NCBI GenBank assembly: GCA_001970955.1
Contig: MPUH01000678.1
Coordinates: forward strand, 1-40,412
Origin: Stentor coeruleus
Lineage: Eukaryota > Ciliophora > Heterotrichea > Heterotrichida > Stentoridae
DNA: 40,412 nt
Reading direction: 5' to 3'
Made by a program: the position numbers and the translations under genes. Position 1 is the first letter of the stretch; every line of letters begins with the position of its first letter. Of this stretch, positions 20,062-29,739 are shown piece by piece. The notes under the pieces are model-generated. The model had not been told where the DNA came from. It ran no database searches and saw only the letters and a program-made list of their open reading frames with translations.

Positions 20062-22350
20062 CTAAACAAGTCTCGCACCTTTAGAAATCCTATCAAAAAC
20101 AATCGTAACATGTTTTTTAAGCTTTTCTGTATTAACTGGCATCTGTAAATCTGCCTGACTCGCTGAGCTTTCTTTACTACTTTTAGCTAGTTTTGTCCTT
20201 AACAAATACGTCAAAGCTGCATTAGCACATTCTTCCCATCCACTTTGATAATTCTGCACATGTGAACTTAAGCAGTTTTTCATAACTTCCATGTTTTTAT
20301 CATCAAGGTTAAACCTAAACTTCAAAAGTTCTAAAATCAAATTAACGGCACAACTCAATCTTTGTCCTGAAAAACTCAATTCTTCTTGACTTGATTCAAG
20401 ATTATCAGCTGCTACAGCAACTTGTGAATGGACTAATTGTAAAAGATAGTCAAGGTTATTTAATGGAGCTGGGTTTTTATCTTTAAATCTTACAAGAAGT
20501 CGTTTTTGGATTGCTGTGTATTGTTCTGTAAGTTTAGATAAATCGTTTTCTTGGCTTTGGACGCTTTTACGAGCTTCAAAGTGACTGTCGATTACACTGA
20601 AGAAATCTTGTAAAGGTAAAGGTTCATCATAGATTATGTTATTAGGACCAACTCGTGATGTGAACTCATAAGTGAGTAGCCAGAGAGCATGAAAATGTGA
20701 AGCTTGGATTCTACAACGTTCTCCTGATTTGCCTAATATAGCAGTTGCATGACTTCCATCAAAAAAAGCTATTGACACAGCATTTGGGCTCTGCATACTA
20801 AAATCAGGGAATATCGACGCTAATCCATCCAAAGGGTTTTTCGCTGTCAAAGTTATCTTAAAATCAGCATCTTTCTGCAACTTAGTCTGCACAGCAACTT
20901 GAAAAAGAGGTAAGCTAAATACATGAGTAGCTGTTCTAGGAGACTCATTAATCATATAAGTCACATTTACCTGAACCAAAAGTTCTGAACTAGGCATATC
21001 CGGTTTAGTCAAAAATTTCAAAGTTGTCACAGCTGGGGTTGAAGCTTTAAGTAAAGGTATAAATAAAGGTGAGTCAATACACTCAACATTTTCAGGTGTA
21101 GCTATATGGATACAAACATTCCTCGCTGCATCACCAACAAATTTTAATCCCATTCTTACTGTTGTAACAACAGTACCTTCTTCTGTTGATGCAAATCCTT
21201 CATATATATGCTGAATATACTCAGTAGGTTGTACTTGAACAACAATTCCCATATTTTCTGTAGGTTCAGCTTTTGCTTGTTCATTAAGTGCCATAATAAT
21301 TTTCCTGTATTCCTTATCAGCTTCTATAGGGTCAACATTTTTCCCTCCACCTGTTACAATATAAGGCATAGGGATTGTACCAAGAAACCCTGCTTCTACC
21401 AACCCTTTTTCATTAAGACTTAAAACCAGGCCTTTCATATCAAAACTCTCAACTTTTAATAATATTGGTATTGAATTCATCCGAGCTGCCCATAATAATT
21501 TCCGTCCTTTGTATACCAATAAATGCCCTGAAAAACTTCCTATTAAAACCATATCTTCTGAATATACAACCATACAGCTAGGCACATAATCAAGTTTCTT
21601 TTGCATTTTTAGATGCCCTGAGAATTTTATTCCATATAAAGTATGCTCACCTAAAACAAAAGCATCACAGTTACCTTTAGATTTGTTTAATTGGATATCT
21701 TGAGCATATTCACCTATATTAATTTTCCATTCACATTCAAAAGTACATTCTGAACCTTGTTTGAATTTTTGTGCTGATTCTTTAAGTCTTGAGTATTTAT
21801 AGCATTCAAGTTGCATGTTGCTATTACAAAGAAGGAAACTGTCTATAGAATTGCAGTAAAGAAATGGGCCTGGGCTTAAGAAGCCCGGCAGCTGAACAGC
21901 GAAAAGATAGTTTTCTTGTTCATAGAAACCTAAAGCACCATCTGAGGATTGGATACATATAAAATCTCTACCAACATCGCTATAAGTGCCGAATTTACCA
22001 AAGGCGAAATTGAAAGCATTTCTTTGAAGTTTGAGTTCATAGATAATTCTTAGCCCAGAAGTATGTAAACCAAACACTTCTAATGATCTTGGATGCAATA
22101 CAGCTAAAGTCTCTGATGACATATGTGAAAATGATCCAGACTCAATCTGAAGCACACTCTCCACCTGTAATTCAAAAATCAAATCCTGAGGACTGTAATC
22201 ACCACGATGAGGCCTAAAACCCCTAATCCATCCTTGAAGGCTAGCTGTAACAACAATATTACTCGATATAACACATAAGGATTTCATATCAAAATCCTCT
22301 TCAGAACCGAGCTGAGCACTCCACCATTCTTTAACACTAAACGCCGACAT
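20062..22350 (-). CDS. BBS9: BBS9 (PTHB1), BBSome subunit
   Basis: A 762-residue protein matching the PTHB1/BBS9 family. The N terminus (MSAFSVKEWWSAQLGSEEDF) has the family's 'WW...LG..EEFD' opening, then a beta-propeller with GWIRGFRPHRG, a LAVLHPRSLEVFGL strand and blades to about residue 320. Central beta-sandwich domains follow (about 370-550), with a C-terminal helical part to 762. BBS9 is a core subunit of the BBSome, the coat that moves membrane cargo through the ciliary transition zone with IFT trains, as expected in a heavily ciliated cell. It is shorter than human BBS9 (887 residues), mainly at the C terminus. The start is the ATG at 22350; it lies 81 bp downstream of the USP gene, all on the same strand. 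The stop is TAG. Confidence 0.9.
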   Translation of the reverse strand: MSAFSVKEWWSAQLGSEEDFDMKSLCVISSNIVVTASLQGWIRGFRPHRGDYSPQDLIFELQVESVLQIESGSFSHMSSETLAVLHPRSLEVFGLHTSGLRIIYELKLQRNAFNFAFGKFGTYSDVGRDFICIQSSDGALGFYEQENYLFAVQLPGFLSPGPFLYCNSIDSFLLCNSNMQLECYKYSRLKESAQKFKQGSECTFECEWKINIGEYAQDIQLNKSKGNCDAFVLGEHTLYGIKFSGHLKMQKKLDYVPSCMVVYSEDMVLIGSFSGHLLVYKGRKLLWAARMNSIPILLKVESFDMKGLVLSLNEKGLVEAGFLGTIPMPYIVTGGGKNVDPIEADKEYRKIIMALNEQAKAEPTENMGIVVQVQPTEYIQHIYEGFASTEEGTVVTTVRMGLKFVGDAARNVCIHIATPENVECIDSPLFIPLLKASTPAVTTLKFLTKPDMPSSELLVQVNVTYMINESPRTATHVFSLPLFQVAVQTKLQKDADFKITLTAKNPLDGLASIFPDFSMQSPNAVSIAFFDGSHATAILGKSGERCRIQASHFHALWLLTYEFTSRVGPNNIIYDEPLPLQDFFSVIDSHFEARKSVQSQENDLSKLTEQYTAIQKRLLVRFKDKNPAPLNNLDYLLQLVHSQVAVAADNLESSQEELSFSGQRLSCAVNLILELLKFRFNLDDKNMEVMKNCLSSHVQNYQSGWEECANAALTYLLRTKLAKSSKESSASQADLQMPVNTEKLKKHVTIVFDRISKGARLV

Positions 22351-22431
22351 TTTACTTTTCCATTATTTAAACCTAAAACCTAATCAACTTTCTATATAAA
22401 TCATCATGAAAAGGTAAAAAAATTACTTAAA

Positions 22432-23751
22432 TCACGAAGAATTACCTGAAAAATGAGAACAGTTGCTAATAAAAGATACTGAGTCTTCATCGGAAATCGT
22501 ACTTTGGATACGAGTTAAACTGATCTCATGAGGCCACATTTCAGGTAAATCTGACTGCTGACGAAAGCAACAAGTTTGTGAAGTCCTTTGATAAAAAAGC
22601 ATATAAGTATGTTTTTTAACAAGTTTTTCAGGGTCTTTAGGTCTAACATCTGAATCATCACAAATATACCAATTATTATTCCTCCAGTTTTTGACTATAG
22701 AGTAAAAATGACCTTTTTCCAAATTGCCTTTATGGTTAATTTGAGCATAAAGACTGTATTCTGGCTTATCTTTTTGAGTCCCAACTGCTGTTTCTGATAA
22801 ATCCAGATTGTCTATTGGGAATTTAACTAGTTCTGTGATTTTACCAAAACGTTTTCCATCATAATAAAATCTTTTGAGTTGGATTATTAAGATTGTTGGA
22901 AGCTTCCAGATTTCACATTTGCGGATTGCCTCTACTTTTCGCTTACAACGTGGACAAACCCAACAGTTTTGTTTTTCCATAAGTTCAGGTTTTGAAAACT
23001 CTTTAAAACAGTCATTTAGAGTTACCTTACCAGTACGAGGAACAGGGAGGCTTATGCTCCAAAAGGTCTCGAATTTTACGTTTTCACCTTTGCAAGATGT
23101 GCATTTTGTTGTTGATCTGAGCTGGCCTTGGAAGAGATCGACGATTATAGAGGAGTTGTAGCGAAGGTATCTTCGCCATGATCGTGCTGCTCTGTTTTCA
23201 CAGGATTTTTTAAATCCAATACTCGGGGTCTGTACTGATTTATCCGCTCTATTAAGTTCTTCATGCAATATATCAAGAACAAAAGATAAGAACTCATGAG
23301 CATCATGCTGAAAACCATGATGGAAATTTGGAGCATATTTAAGAACTAACTCCAGCAAATACCTTGGAACCAATGAAGTGCCATCCTGTCTCCAGCTAGC
23401 AACAGCCAAGCATGCAAAAGCATTGGAAAAAAGCCCTGCTGACTTATAAGGGTTAGCTTTGTTAAGATTAACATCCGACTCAAAAAGTCCTATCAGAAAA
23501 TAATCAAGCAAAGGCTGTGTGTTGACAATACACTGTAAGGCAGAATTCATAAAACAAGTATTCCCAAGATTTTCAAGACCTGAAATCCCTTGAGGTTTTG
23601 TGTCTTTTGGACATAAAATTGAAAGATGTAAAGGCAAAGATTGGTAACGAGAATGAATCGGTTTGGATATTGTTTGTTTGACTTCTTCTGGGAGGTTGTA
23701 GGTTTGTGGTAGCAAAACTGCTTCTTTTTTTAAGCAACATAAATTTCCCAT
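22432..23751 (-). CDS. Ubiquitin-specific protease (USP/C19), likely N-acylated
   Basis: A 439-residue deubiquitinase of peptidase family C19. The Cys box GLENLGNTCFMNSALQC gives catalytic Cys66; QHDAHEF at 148-154 is the conserved Gln/Asp/His helix; the His box has GHFYSIVKN with His348 and a following CDDSDV with Asp365. A zinc-ribbon is intact: Cys217/Cys220 and Cys266/Cys269. It removes ubiquitin from protein substrates. The N terminus MGNLCCLKKE has Gly2 for N-myristoylation and Cys5/Cys6 suitable for palmitoylation, so it is probably membrane-bound (inference). The C-terminal 50 residues after the catalytic domain are Cys/Ser-rich and specific. The start is the ATG at 23751. The stop is TGA, with a TAA three codons later. 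Confidence 0.9.
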   Translation of the reverse strand: MGNLCCLKKEAVLLPQTYNLPEEVKQTISKPIHSRYQSLPLHLSILCPKDTKPQGISGLENLGNTCFMNSALQCIVNTQPLLDYFLIGLFESDVNLNKANPYKSAGLFSNAFACLAVASWRQDGTSLVPRYLLELVLKYAPNFHHGFQHDAHEFLSFVLDILHEELNRADKSVQTPSIGFKKSCENRAARSWRRYLRYNSSIIVDLFQGQLRSTTKCTSCKGENVKFETFWSISLPVPRTGKVTLNDCFKEFSKPELMEKQNCWVCPRCKRKVEAIRKCEIWKLPTILIIQLKRFYYDGKRFGKITELVKFPIDNLDLSETAVGTQKDKPEYSLYAQINHKGNLEKGHFYSIVKNWRNNNWYICDDSDVRPKDPEKLVKKHTYMLFYQRTSQTCCFRQQSDLPEMWPHEISLTRIQSTISDEDSVSFISNCSHFSGNSS

Positions 23752-24012
23752 TTAATAAGTGTGAATTTTTGAATAAGATTTTATTAGAAACTTATGTTTA
23801 TATTGATAAAAAGAGAATGAGTATTAGGAAAAATGTGTTACTGGGTGTTAGGAAGGTGTTGGGTTTTAAATAGAAAATTGAGATGGTATTAATAGTTTTT
23901 CTGTTAGGTTTTTTTTTTTGGTATATGGAGATCTGAGGGTTTATATAAGAAGCTGAGATTTAGAGAGAGGAATGTAGTTTTGGTTTTTAAATGGTGAAGG
24001 CTTTTTGGTTGA

Positions 24013-24105
24013 GTTTTTGATTATTTAAGAATATTCTAGATAAATATTATTTATTTAANGTTTTTGATTATTTAAGAATATTCTAGATAAATATTATTTA
24101 TTTAA
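24013..24105. repeat. Direct duplicate around a single N (46 bp)
   Basis: Bases 24013-24058 and 24060-24105 are identical, separated by the N at 24059. It overlaps by one base the start of the next duplicate. Confidence 0.85.
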
Positions 24106-24427
24106 TCCTGGTAAAAAATATTTTCGAAATTTTTATGAGGATTATTTTAGTGTATATAAATATTATGGTATAAATACAGAAATGATAGGCTATTTTGTTA
24201 GATAGGAATTTATTAAGTCTGATTTTGATACAAAAAATATATGATATTATCGATTTTTTTTTGTTNATCCTGGTAAAAAATATTTTCGAAATTTTTATGA
24301 GGATTATTTTAGTGTATATAAATATTATGGCATAAATACAGAAATGATAGGCTATTTTGTTAGATAGGAATTTATTAAGTCTGATTTTGATACAAAAAAT
24401 ATATGATATTATCGATTTTTTTTTGTT
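24105..24427. repeat. Direct duplicate around a single N (161 bp)
   Basis: Bases 24105-24265 and 24267-24427 match with a single difference (T versus C near the middle), separated by the N at 24266. This is the longest of the six duplicates. Confidence 0.85.
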
Positions 24428-24701
24428 ATTCTTGTTTATGAATTACAAGGTTTTTTATAATAAAAGATCAGAAATTTCAGTGTTGATATAGGATTAAAAT
24501 TAATGATGTAGATTTCATCTAAAATATTGTATTAAACGAATAATTTGTTTTCATATTGTAGATTAAGTTTACAATACTAGCTTATATATTTATAATAAAT
24601 GCTAAATACATTAACTCATTATCTAACTGTTATATTAATCATACATTTATAGTTAATATTAAACCTATATTCAGTGTCTCCTAAGAGTTAACTAATAATA
24701 C

Positions 24702-26642
24702 TTATACGAGCATTTTATCTGCATATTGGTGAGCGCTTCTATACTGTTGAAGCAAGTCATGAAGTATCATCTTATTCGAGCTTATCAAATGTTTTTTATT
24801 TTTTCTGATAAAAGTGCTGATATTATCGTAATTAGGAGGCTTATAACAATTCCATGAGTTTTCATCAAGCCAGTCCAGCAATATTTTCAAATAAAAACTA
24901 GGCAAGTCAAGATCAATCTCTCTTTTAGGACTAGTCTTAAGCTTTCCATCATCATGTATATTTCTATGTAAATGATAATCCTCTTCAATCTCATGATCTT
25001 TAGTTTTAACATTCCCAAGACTAGTTTTTGGTATAGAAATATCAAAAGGACTTTTTTTCTTAAACTGAGCTCCTGGGCTTACTTGGTTTCCAGGATCTGA
25101 CTTTCTTGGGTTCTCATGTCCACCTTGTCCTGGGAACTTGGTTTGAAGTTTTTCTGCCATAGTTTCACAATTGTGTCCATGAGGGAATTTGGGTTTTTCA
25201 TGACTTTCATAAGGTTTTTCTATATTTGTCCCTTTATCTTTAACGAAAACTAGATAGTTTTCATTAATAACATAAGGGTTTGGGCAGATTGGAGGACTTT
25301 TCCTATTATGAGTATCTAAAGCATTATGTTTTATACTCTCAACTAAATGTGGAGGGGTATTAAACACTTTATCTACAGGGCTTTCAAGTATAGGAGAAGA
25401 CTTATATTTATCTTTATTCTGACTTGATGGAGTTTTTTCTAATTTATGAAGCTGTTCTGTTTTAGATTTAGATAAAGGGAGAGGAAGGTCTTGTTGAGGG
25501 AAATGACTAGGATATGAAGGTTCAATAATATGACCTTTTGTTGGTTCAGTATAATGATCTGATATATGGGTATGAAGATGTAATTCAGCTTTACCTAAAT
25601 CTTCAGTTATTTGTTTTGAATCATTACATTTCGCTAAGATTTTTTTCTTGAAATCTACAGTGAATGGGTTGATATTTGGTGCATATTCACCATCATGTTT
25701 ATGGGTAAAAGACTTAGATTTTTCAAGTTTAGTCCTTTTAAGCGTTGGTGGCGTTAATACTTGTTCTAAAGGTGATGATTCAGTATGTGCTCCTCCTTGG
25801 ACAATTATAGGACTACAAAACTCTGGAGACTTCCTATCATTTCTAACAGGTATAGTATGAGAATGTCCTAAAGGATTTGCTAGCCTATTAGGTGTATGTT
25901 CCTTCTTCTCTTCAATTACCCTAAATTTTATATCATCAACCTTATTCTCATCATTCTTCCCTTCAACTTTATCTTCTTTTTCCATCATCTTATAATCAAC
26001 TTCTTTTCTCTCATCTTCAATATAATCAATCTCATAAACCCCAGCATCATCCCTATCAGTGCTTTTCCCATTAAAAGTAATTTTCTGTTTCTGAGCTTTG
26101 ATAATTAAGTTTTTTATCGAGTTCTCAACAGTTTTTCTCTCAAACTCCTCTTCCATCACAGCTTTAAAAAACACAAAATTAAAAGTCCTGAATACTAAAA
26201 ACGAACTGATTTTAGTATAGATTTTTCTAAACTTATGCTTTTTTAGGACTTTTAATAGCTCATCAGTCTTTTCTTGACTAACTTGGAAGTAATCAGCGAA
26301 TATAAGGAAATAAAATATACTTGAAGCTGAATAAGCATGATTTACTTGATTATCTGAACCAAGCCATAAGAAGAACAGAAACAAGCAGTTTTTTTCTATG
26401 TTATCCCAGCCTAAAGATTCAAGGTTTATTATATGTTCGTGTTGTAGGGTTTTAGATGAGGTTTTAAGCTGACTGTTTATTTTGCTAAAGTAATAAGAAT
26501 GCTTTATTGTGATATCTATTGGGATTTTAAGATGAATAGATGGGAAGGAAAAATTTATGTTTGGGCTTTCGAATTTCCATATCAGAATATGCTCGTTGGC
26601 AACTTGGACTTTTGGACTTTCTGCATGAAAGGGTTCGTACAT
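24702..26642 (-). CDS. Large protein with long disordered middle, unknown
   Basis: A 646-residue protein I do not recognise. Residues 1-190 look folded (mixed beta and helix: HLKIPIDITIKHSYYFSKI, then a helical part with SSIFYFLIFADYFQVS). This is faintly BTB/POZ-like, but I would not rely on it. About 190-250 is very rich in Asp, Glu and Lys; about 250-560 is Pro/Ser/His/Lys-rich low complexity, clearly disordered; about 570-646 is a short folded tail with SFYLKILLDWLDENSWNCY and a final helix DLLQQYRSAHQYADKML. No membrane segment or signal peptide is seen. A conserved-ends, disordered-middle layout suits a scaffold or adaptor. The start is the ATG at 26642 and the stop is TAA. Confidence 0.7.
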   Translation of the reverse strand: MYEPFHAESPKVQVANEHILIWKFESPNINFSFPSIHLKIPIDITIKHSYYFSKINSQLKTSSKTLQHEHIINLESLGWDNIEKNCLFLFFLWLGSDNQVNHAYSASSIFYFLIFADYFQVSQEKTDELLKVLKKHKFRKIYTKISSFLVFRTFNFVFFKAVMEEEFERKTVENSIKNLIIKAQKQKITFNGKSTDRDDAGVYEIDYIEDERKEVDYKMMEKEDKVEGKNDENKVDDIKFRVIEEKKEHTPNRLANPLGHSHTIPVRNDRKSPEFCSPIIVQGGAHTESSPLEQVLTPPTLKRTKLEKSKSFTHKHDGEYAPNINPFTVDFKKKILAKCNDSKQITEDLGKAELHLHTHISDHYTEPTKGHIIEPSYPSHFPQQDLPLPLSKSKTEQLHKLEKTPSSQNKDKYKSSPILESPVDKVFNTPPHLVESIKHNALDTHNRKSPPICPNPYVINENYLVFVKDKGTNIEKPYESHEKPKFPHGHNCETMAEKLQTKFPGQGGHENPRKSDPGNQVSPGAQFKKKSPFDISIPKTSLGNVKTKDHEIEEDYHLHRNIHDDGKLKTSPKREIDLDLPSFYLKILLDWLDENSWNCYKPPNYDNISTFIRKNKKHLISSNKMILHDLLQQYRSAHQYADKMLV

Positions 26643-27621
26643 ATTTTATTATGATTTTATTATGGTTTTAGGTTTAAAGCGACAGGTTTTTTATTGTGAA
26701 GTAAATTTTAGTTTTTGAAAATTTTATGGTATTTTTGGGGTTTATATGCTGGGTTAAAGATTTTTGATAAAAAATTTGTGATGGGGTTTTTGGATATGAG
26801 GAAGATTATTGAGGAATTAGGATAAGACTTGTTATACAAATTTATGTATGGTTTTTATAAACTTTTATAAGAATTGTTTTAGATAGTTTTATTAAGGGTT
26901 GTATAAAGATAGTTTAAAGTTTTATTTTTAAAGATATAGTTTTGTGGTTGGTAATTGTTGGATGATATTTGATAGGTTTGATAATTATAATATATATTGG
27001 GAAATTGTTAAGAGATTTGTGCATATTATGAGAATATTTGTTTAAGTTTTTATATGAGATTATTTGTATAGTACACAAAATCATATCTGAGATCGTAAAT
27101 GCACATATTTATAAATCTTAATATAATTTTTCCGAATAATTTTAATATTCGATTGATTATCTTATTATCGAATCTTATTCTACATCCTATTACAATTTTC
27201 CTCAAACTCTGCAAATTTCTCTAAGAACCAGAATTTATTTCATCCAACACAAAACAAATAAATTCTCAATCTTTCTAATACAGTTGATAAAATACATTAT
27301 CATTGTAAAAACAAAAAATTATTAGCTAACACCCAAAAAAAAGCTTCATCAAATCATATCATACAATAAACAATTTATTATTTGCAATTCTGTTCAATAG
27401 CATTTTATATAAAAACTTTACAAAAATGATATCAAAAACTATAAAAGTAAATCTTCGTTAGACATTATATATTTTTAAAGCAAAAAAACATTTATAAAAG
27501 TAATTAATCTTTATAAAGATTTATAAAGGCTAAGTAATTTAGATTAAACGTATATATAAAATCCCCCAAAATATTCGCCATTAGTTTAAGCATAAGAATA
27601 TAGGCCATAGTTAGTTTATAA
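26643..27621. other. Divergent intergenic region with a skew switch
   Basis: Almost 1 kb between two divergent gene starts, so it should hold both promoters. The plus strand is G-rich and C-poor to about 27060 and C-rich after about 27150. I see no intact ORF and no repeat. Confidence 0.45.
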
Positions 27622-28827
27622 ATGTCTATCGGGAGTATATCGAGCGAGATGCTGAAAACTAGTTTGCACTTAGCAAGCTTTGAAAATAAAAACCTATGTT
27701 CAAGTGCTTTGGAATCCTACAAAATGGTGATCAAGCCAATATCGATCTCATCATTAGCCTTGAACTCGACCTATATCATCCTTGGCACCTGGGAGTCTAT
27801 AATTGAGATCTGGGACCTCAGAACTCAAAATAAAACCAGGATTTTAAAAACAAATCAAGGAAAAATACTGTGTTTATTTATTTCAGAAGATAGCTTCACC
27901 ATAATTTCAGGTGGCGAAGATTCAACAATAAAAATTTGGAAAGGAATTCAAGAAAAGGATTACTTCACTTTATACGGCCATATAAAACCTGTAACTTCAC
28001 TTTTATTTTCTGATTATTCAGATATGCTTATCTCTGCAAGTAATGATAAAAAAATTAAAATTTGGGACTTAAAAAATGCGTCTATCATCAGAACACTTGA
28101 AGATCATAAAATTAAGATAGCAAGTCTTGCTGTTTCTACTAGATTTAGATATCCACCGATTTATGAAGATCATGAAAATATTTTGAATTCTGTTTTTTAT
28201 ATCGCATCTGCAGGTGAAGATAAAAAAATTTATTTATGGGATGTAAAAAAAAATTTCCAACTCGATACCCTCCGAGGCCATACAAGATTTATTACAAAAG
28301 TTATATTCAGCCCAGAAAGCAACATACTAATTTCAATCTGTCAAGAAAGTCGCATAATTATTTGGAATGTAGAAACAAAGTGCAATATTGGTTGTTTGCA
28401 AGGACTTCGAGATCCATCATATGGTCTTTGTATAAGCTCCAATAACAATTACGTTTATTCAGCCTCTGGGAATTATATATACCAATGGGATTTCCATAAA
28501 AAAATTCTAATTTCACGTAAACCTTATACACGCCCAGGGTTACTAGAAATAACAAAAAACAATATTTTTTTGGTTTTTGCTGAAAACTACGATTCGCTAA
28601 AATTTATCGATATTGAAAAAGAGTTCCAACAAGCCCCAAAAAACTCTTCTTCTAATATGATTTTAAGTCTATGTCAACATAAAAGCAGAAGGGTAGAAAA
28701 TACCCATGCCCAAAAAAACAACCGAAAAATCGACCAAAAATGTTTACCAGTTTATACTGAAAAAATCAGTACCTATCCTGTGAGAGTGTGGAACCTAAAC
28801 AAAAACAACGAAAAATCTCAAGATTAG
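27622..28827 (+). CDS. WD40 repeat protein
   Basis: A 401-residue protein built mostly of WD40 repeats, i.e. a beta-propeller scaffold. Repeat ends are visible as SIIEIWDLRTQNK, STIKIWKG, KKIKIWDLKNASI, KKIYLWDVKKNF, SRIIIWNVETK and NYIYQWDFHKK, each preceded by GH- or SAS-type turns (YGHIKPVTSLLFS, RGHTRFITKVIFS). That is six or seven blades between about residues 45 and 320. The C-terminal 70 residues are basic and low in order. There is no extra domain that would assign it to a specific complex. Propellers of this size occur in cilia, ubiquitin ligases and RNA processing, so the role stays open. The start is the ATG at 27622 and the stop is TAG. Confidence 0.85.
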   Translation: MSIGSISSEMLKTSLHLASFENKNLCSSALESYKMVIKPISISSLALNSTYIILGTWESIIEIWDLRTQNKTRILKTNQGKILCLFISEDSFTIISGGEDSTIKIWKGIQEKDYFTLYGHIKPVTSLLFSDYSDMLISASNDKKIKIWDLKNASIIRTLEDHKIKIASLAVSTRFRYPPIYEDHENILNSVFYIASAGEDKKIYLWDVKKNFQLDTLRGHTRFITKVIFSPESNILISICQESRIIIWNVETKCNIGCLQGLRDPSYGLCISSNNNYVYSASGNYIYQWDFHKKILISRKPYTRPGLLEITKNNIFLVFAENYDSLKFIDIEKEFQQAPKNSSSNMILSLCQHKSRRVENTHAQKNNRKIDQKCLPVYTEKISTYPVRVWNLNKNNEKSQD

Positions 28828-28935
28828 AAGAAGAAAAAATTTAGATTAGTTAGATAAAAAAAAAATTTAGTAAAAAGGATTTCTAAGATAACAACATAAA
28901 AAATATTTTTTATCATAAATAATAACCCTATCATT

Positions 28936-29682
28936 CTAATCTATAGAAAATGAGTTGTTTGATATGCTTGAGTTATAAAGATAAAGTTTTTCTTGAATAG
29001 AACTAAGTTTTTGTATACATGAAGCTTGGTGTTTGGTAGGAGTTTTGCTTATTGGAAAAATAATTTTTGCAACTTTTCCGTTTTTTGTGACCTGGGTGAA
29101 CTTTTTTATACTGATTTTAGGCATGTATCTTGCTGGTAAGCGTTTGCGAAAGTACTGGGATTTAGGCATTTTTGATGGGCTTTTAGGTTTTAGTGACTGT
29201 AAAATAGTATTGTCGTCAAGAGAGTTTTGGGTTTTTTTAAGTAACGATGGGGATACTGATACATTGGAACGAGGGGTTATGTTTGCAACTTTTTTCAGTT
29301 GCAATTGACTAAGTTTGTCTTTCCAAAGAAGAAATTTTTTATTATGCCTTGGAGAATATATGCATTCCATACTGGAGTTATCATGGATTATTGATGTGAT
29401 TGAACTTTCTGGTAAAGTTGGAAAGGGATTTTGAGGGGTTAAGGATTTAGGTTGTCGATTGGACCTAGGGGTCATGTCTGAGATATTTTTAAAATACTGT
29501 TGTAGAAACTTTTTGTTTGAATTTGGAGTTCTGGGATTTCTTTCAATGCTGGAGTTTTCTTTGAGTAAAACCTCTGAAATATTTTTAACACAAGGGAATT
29601 CAATTGGGACAAAAGATACACCTTTGACCCTATTTTTATATTTAATCTGCTCCTTCACAGAAAACTTATGAACAAGTTCCAT
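28936..29682 (-). CDS. Small basic protein, unknown
   Basis: A 248-residue Ser/Lys/Pro-rich basic protein with no recognised domain. It has repeated 'TPRSN' segments (MTPRSNRQPKSLTPQ near residue 70 and NITPRSNVSVSPSL near 140) and two similar 'FLQQYF/FLLWKD' helices, which suggests an internal duplication of a short module. Many Ser-Pro and Thr-Pro pairs make proline-directed phosphorylation likely (inference). It is convergent with the WD40 gene, about 110 bp apart. The start is the ATG at 29682 and the stop is TAG. Confidence 0.6.
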   Translation of the reverse strand: MELVHKFSVKEQIKYKNRVKGVSFVPIEFPCVKNISEVLLKENSSIERNPRTPNSNKKFLQQYFKNISDMTPRSNRQPKSLTPQNPFPTLPESSITSIIHDNSSMECIYSPRHNKKFLLWKDKLSQLQLKKVANITPRSNVSVSPSLLKKTQNSLDDNTILQSLKPKSPSKMPKSQYFRKRLPARYMPKISIKKFTQVTKNGKVAKIIFPISKTPTKHQASCIQKLSSIQEKLYLYNSSISNNSFSID

Positions 29683-29739
29683 GTTTATATTATCAATCCA
29701 CTTATTCTAATCCCAAGTCTACATTTTTCTCAAATAAAA

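Larger units (their letters stand above)
23752..24701. other. Intergenic region with two duplicated junctions
   Basis: No gene is seen. The USP leader side (23760-24010) is G-rich on the plus strand; the part near 24580-24700 is C-rich. Two single Ns (24059 and 24266) are each flanked by duplicated sequence. A degenerate interstitial telomere-like stretch lies at 23843-23863 (GGGTGTTAGG then GGTGTTGGG). Confidence 0.5.
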
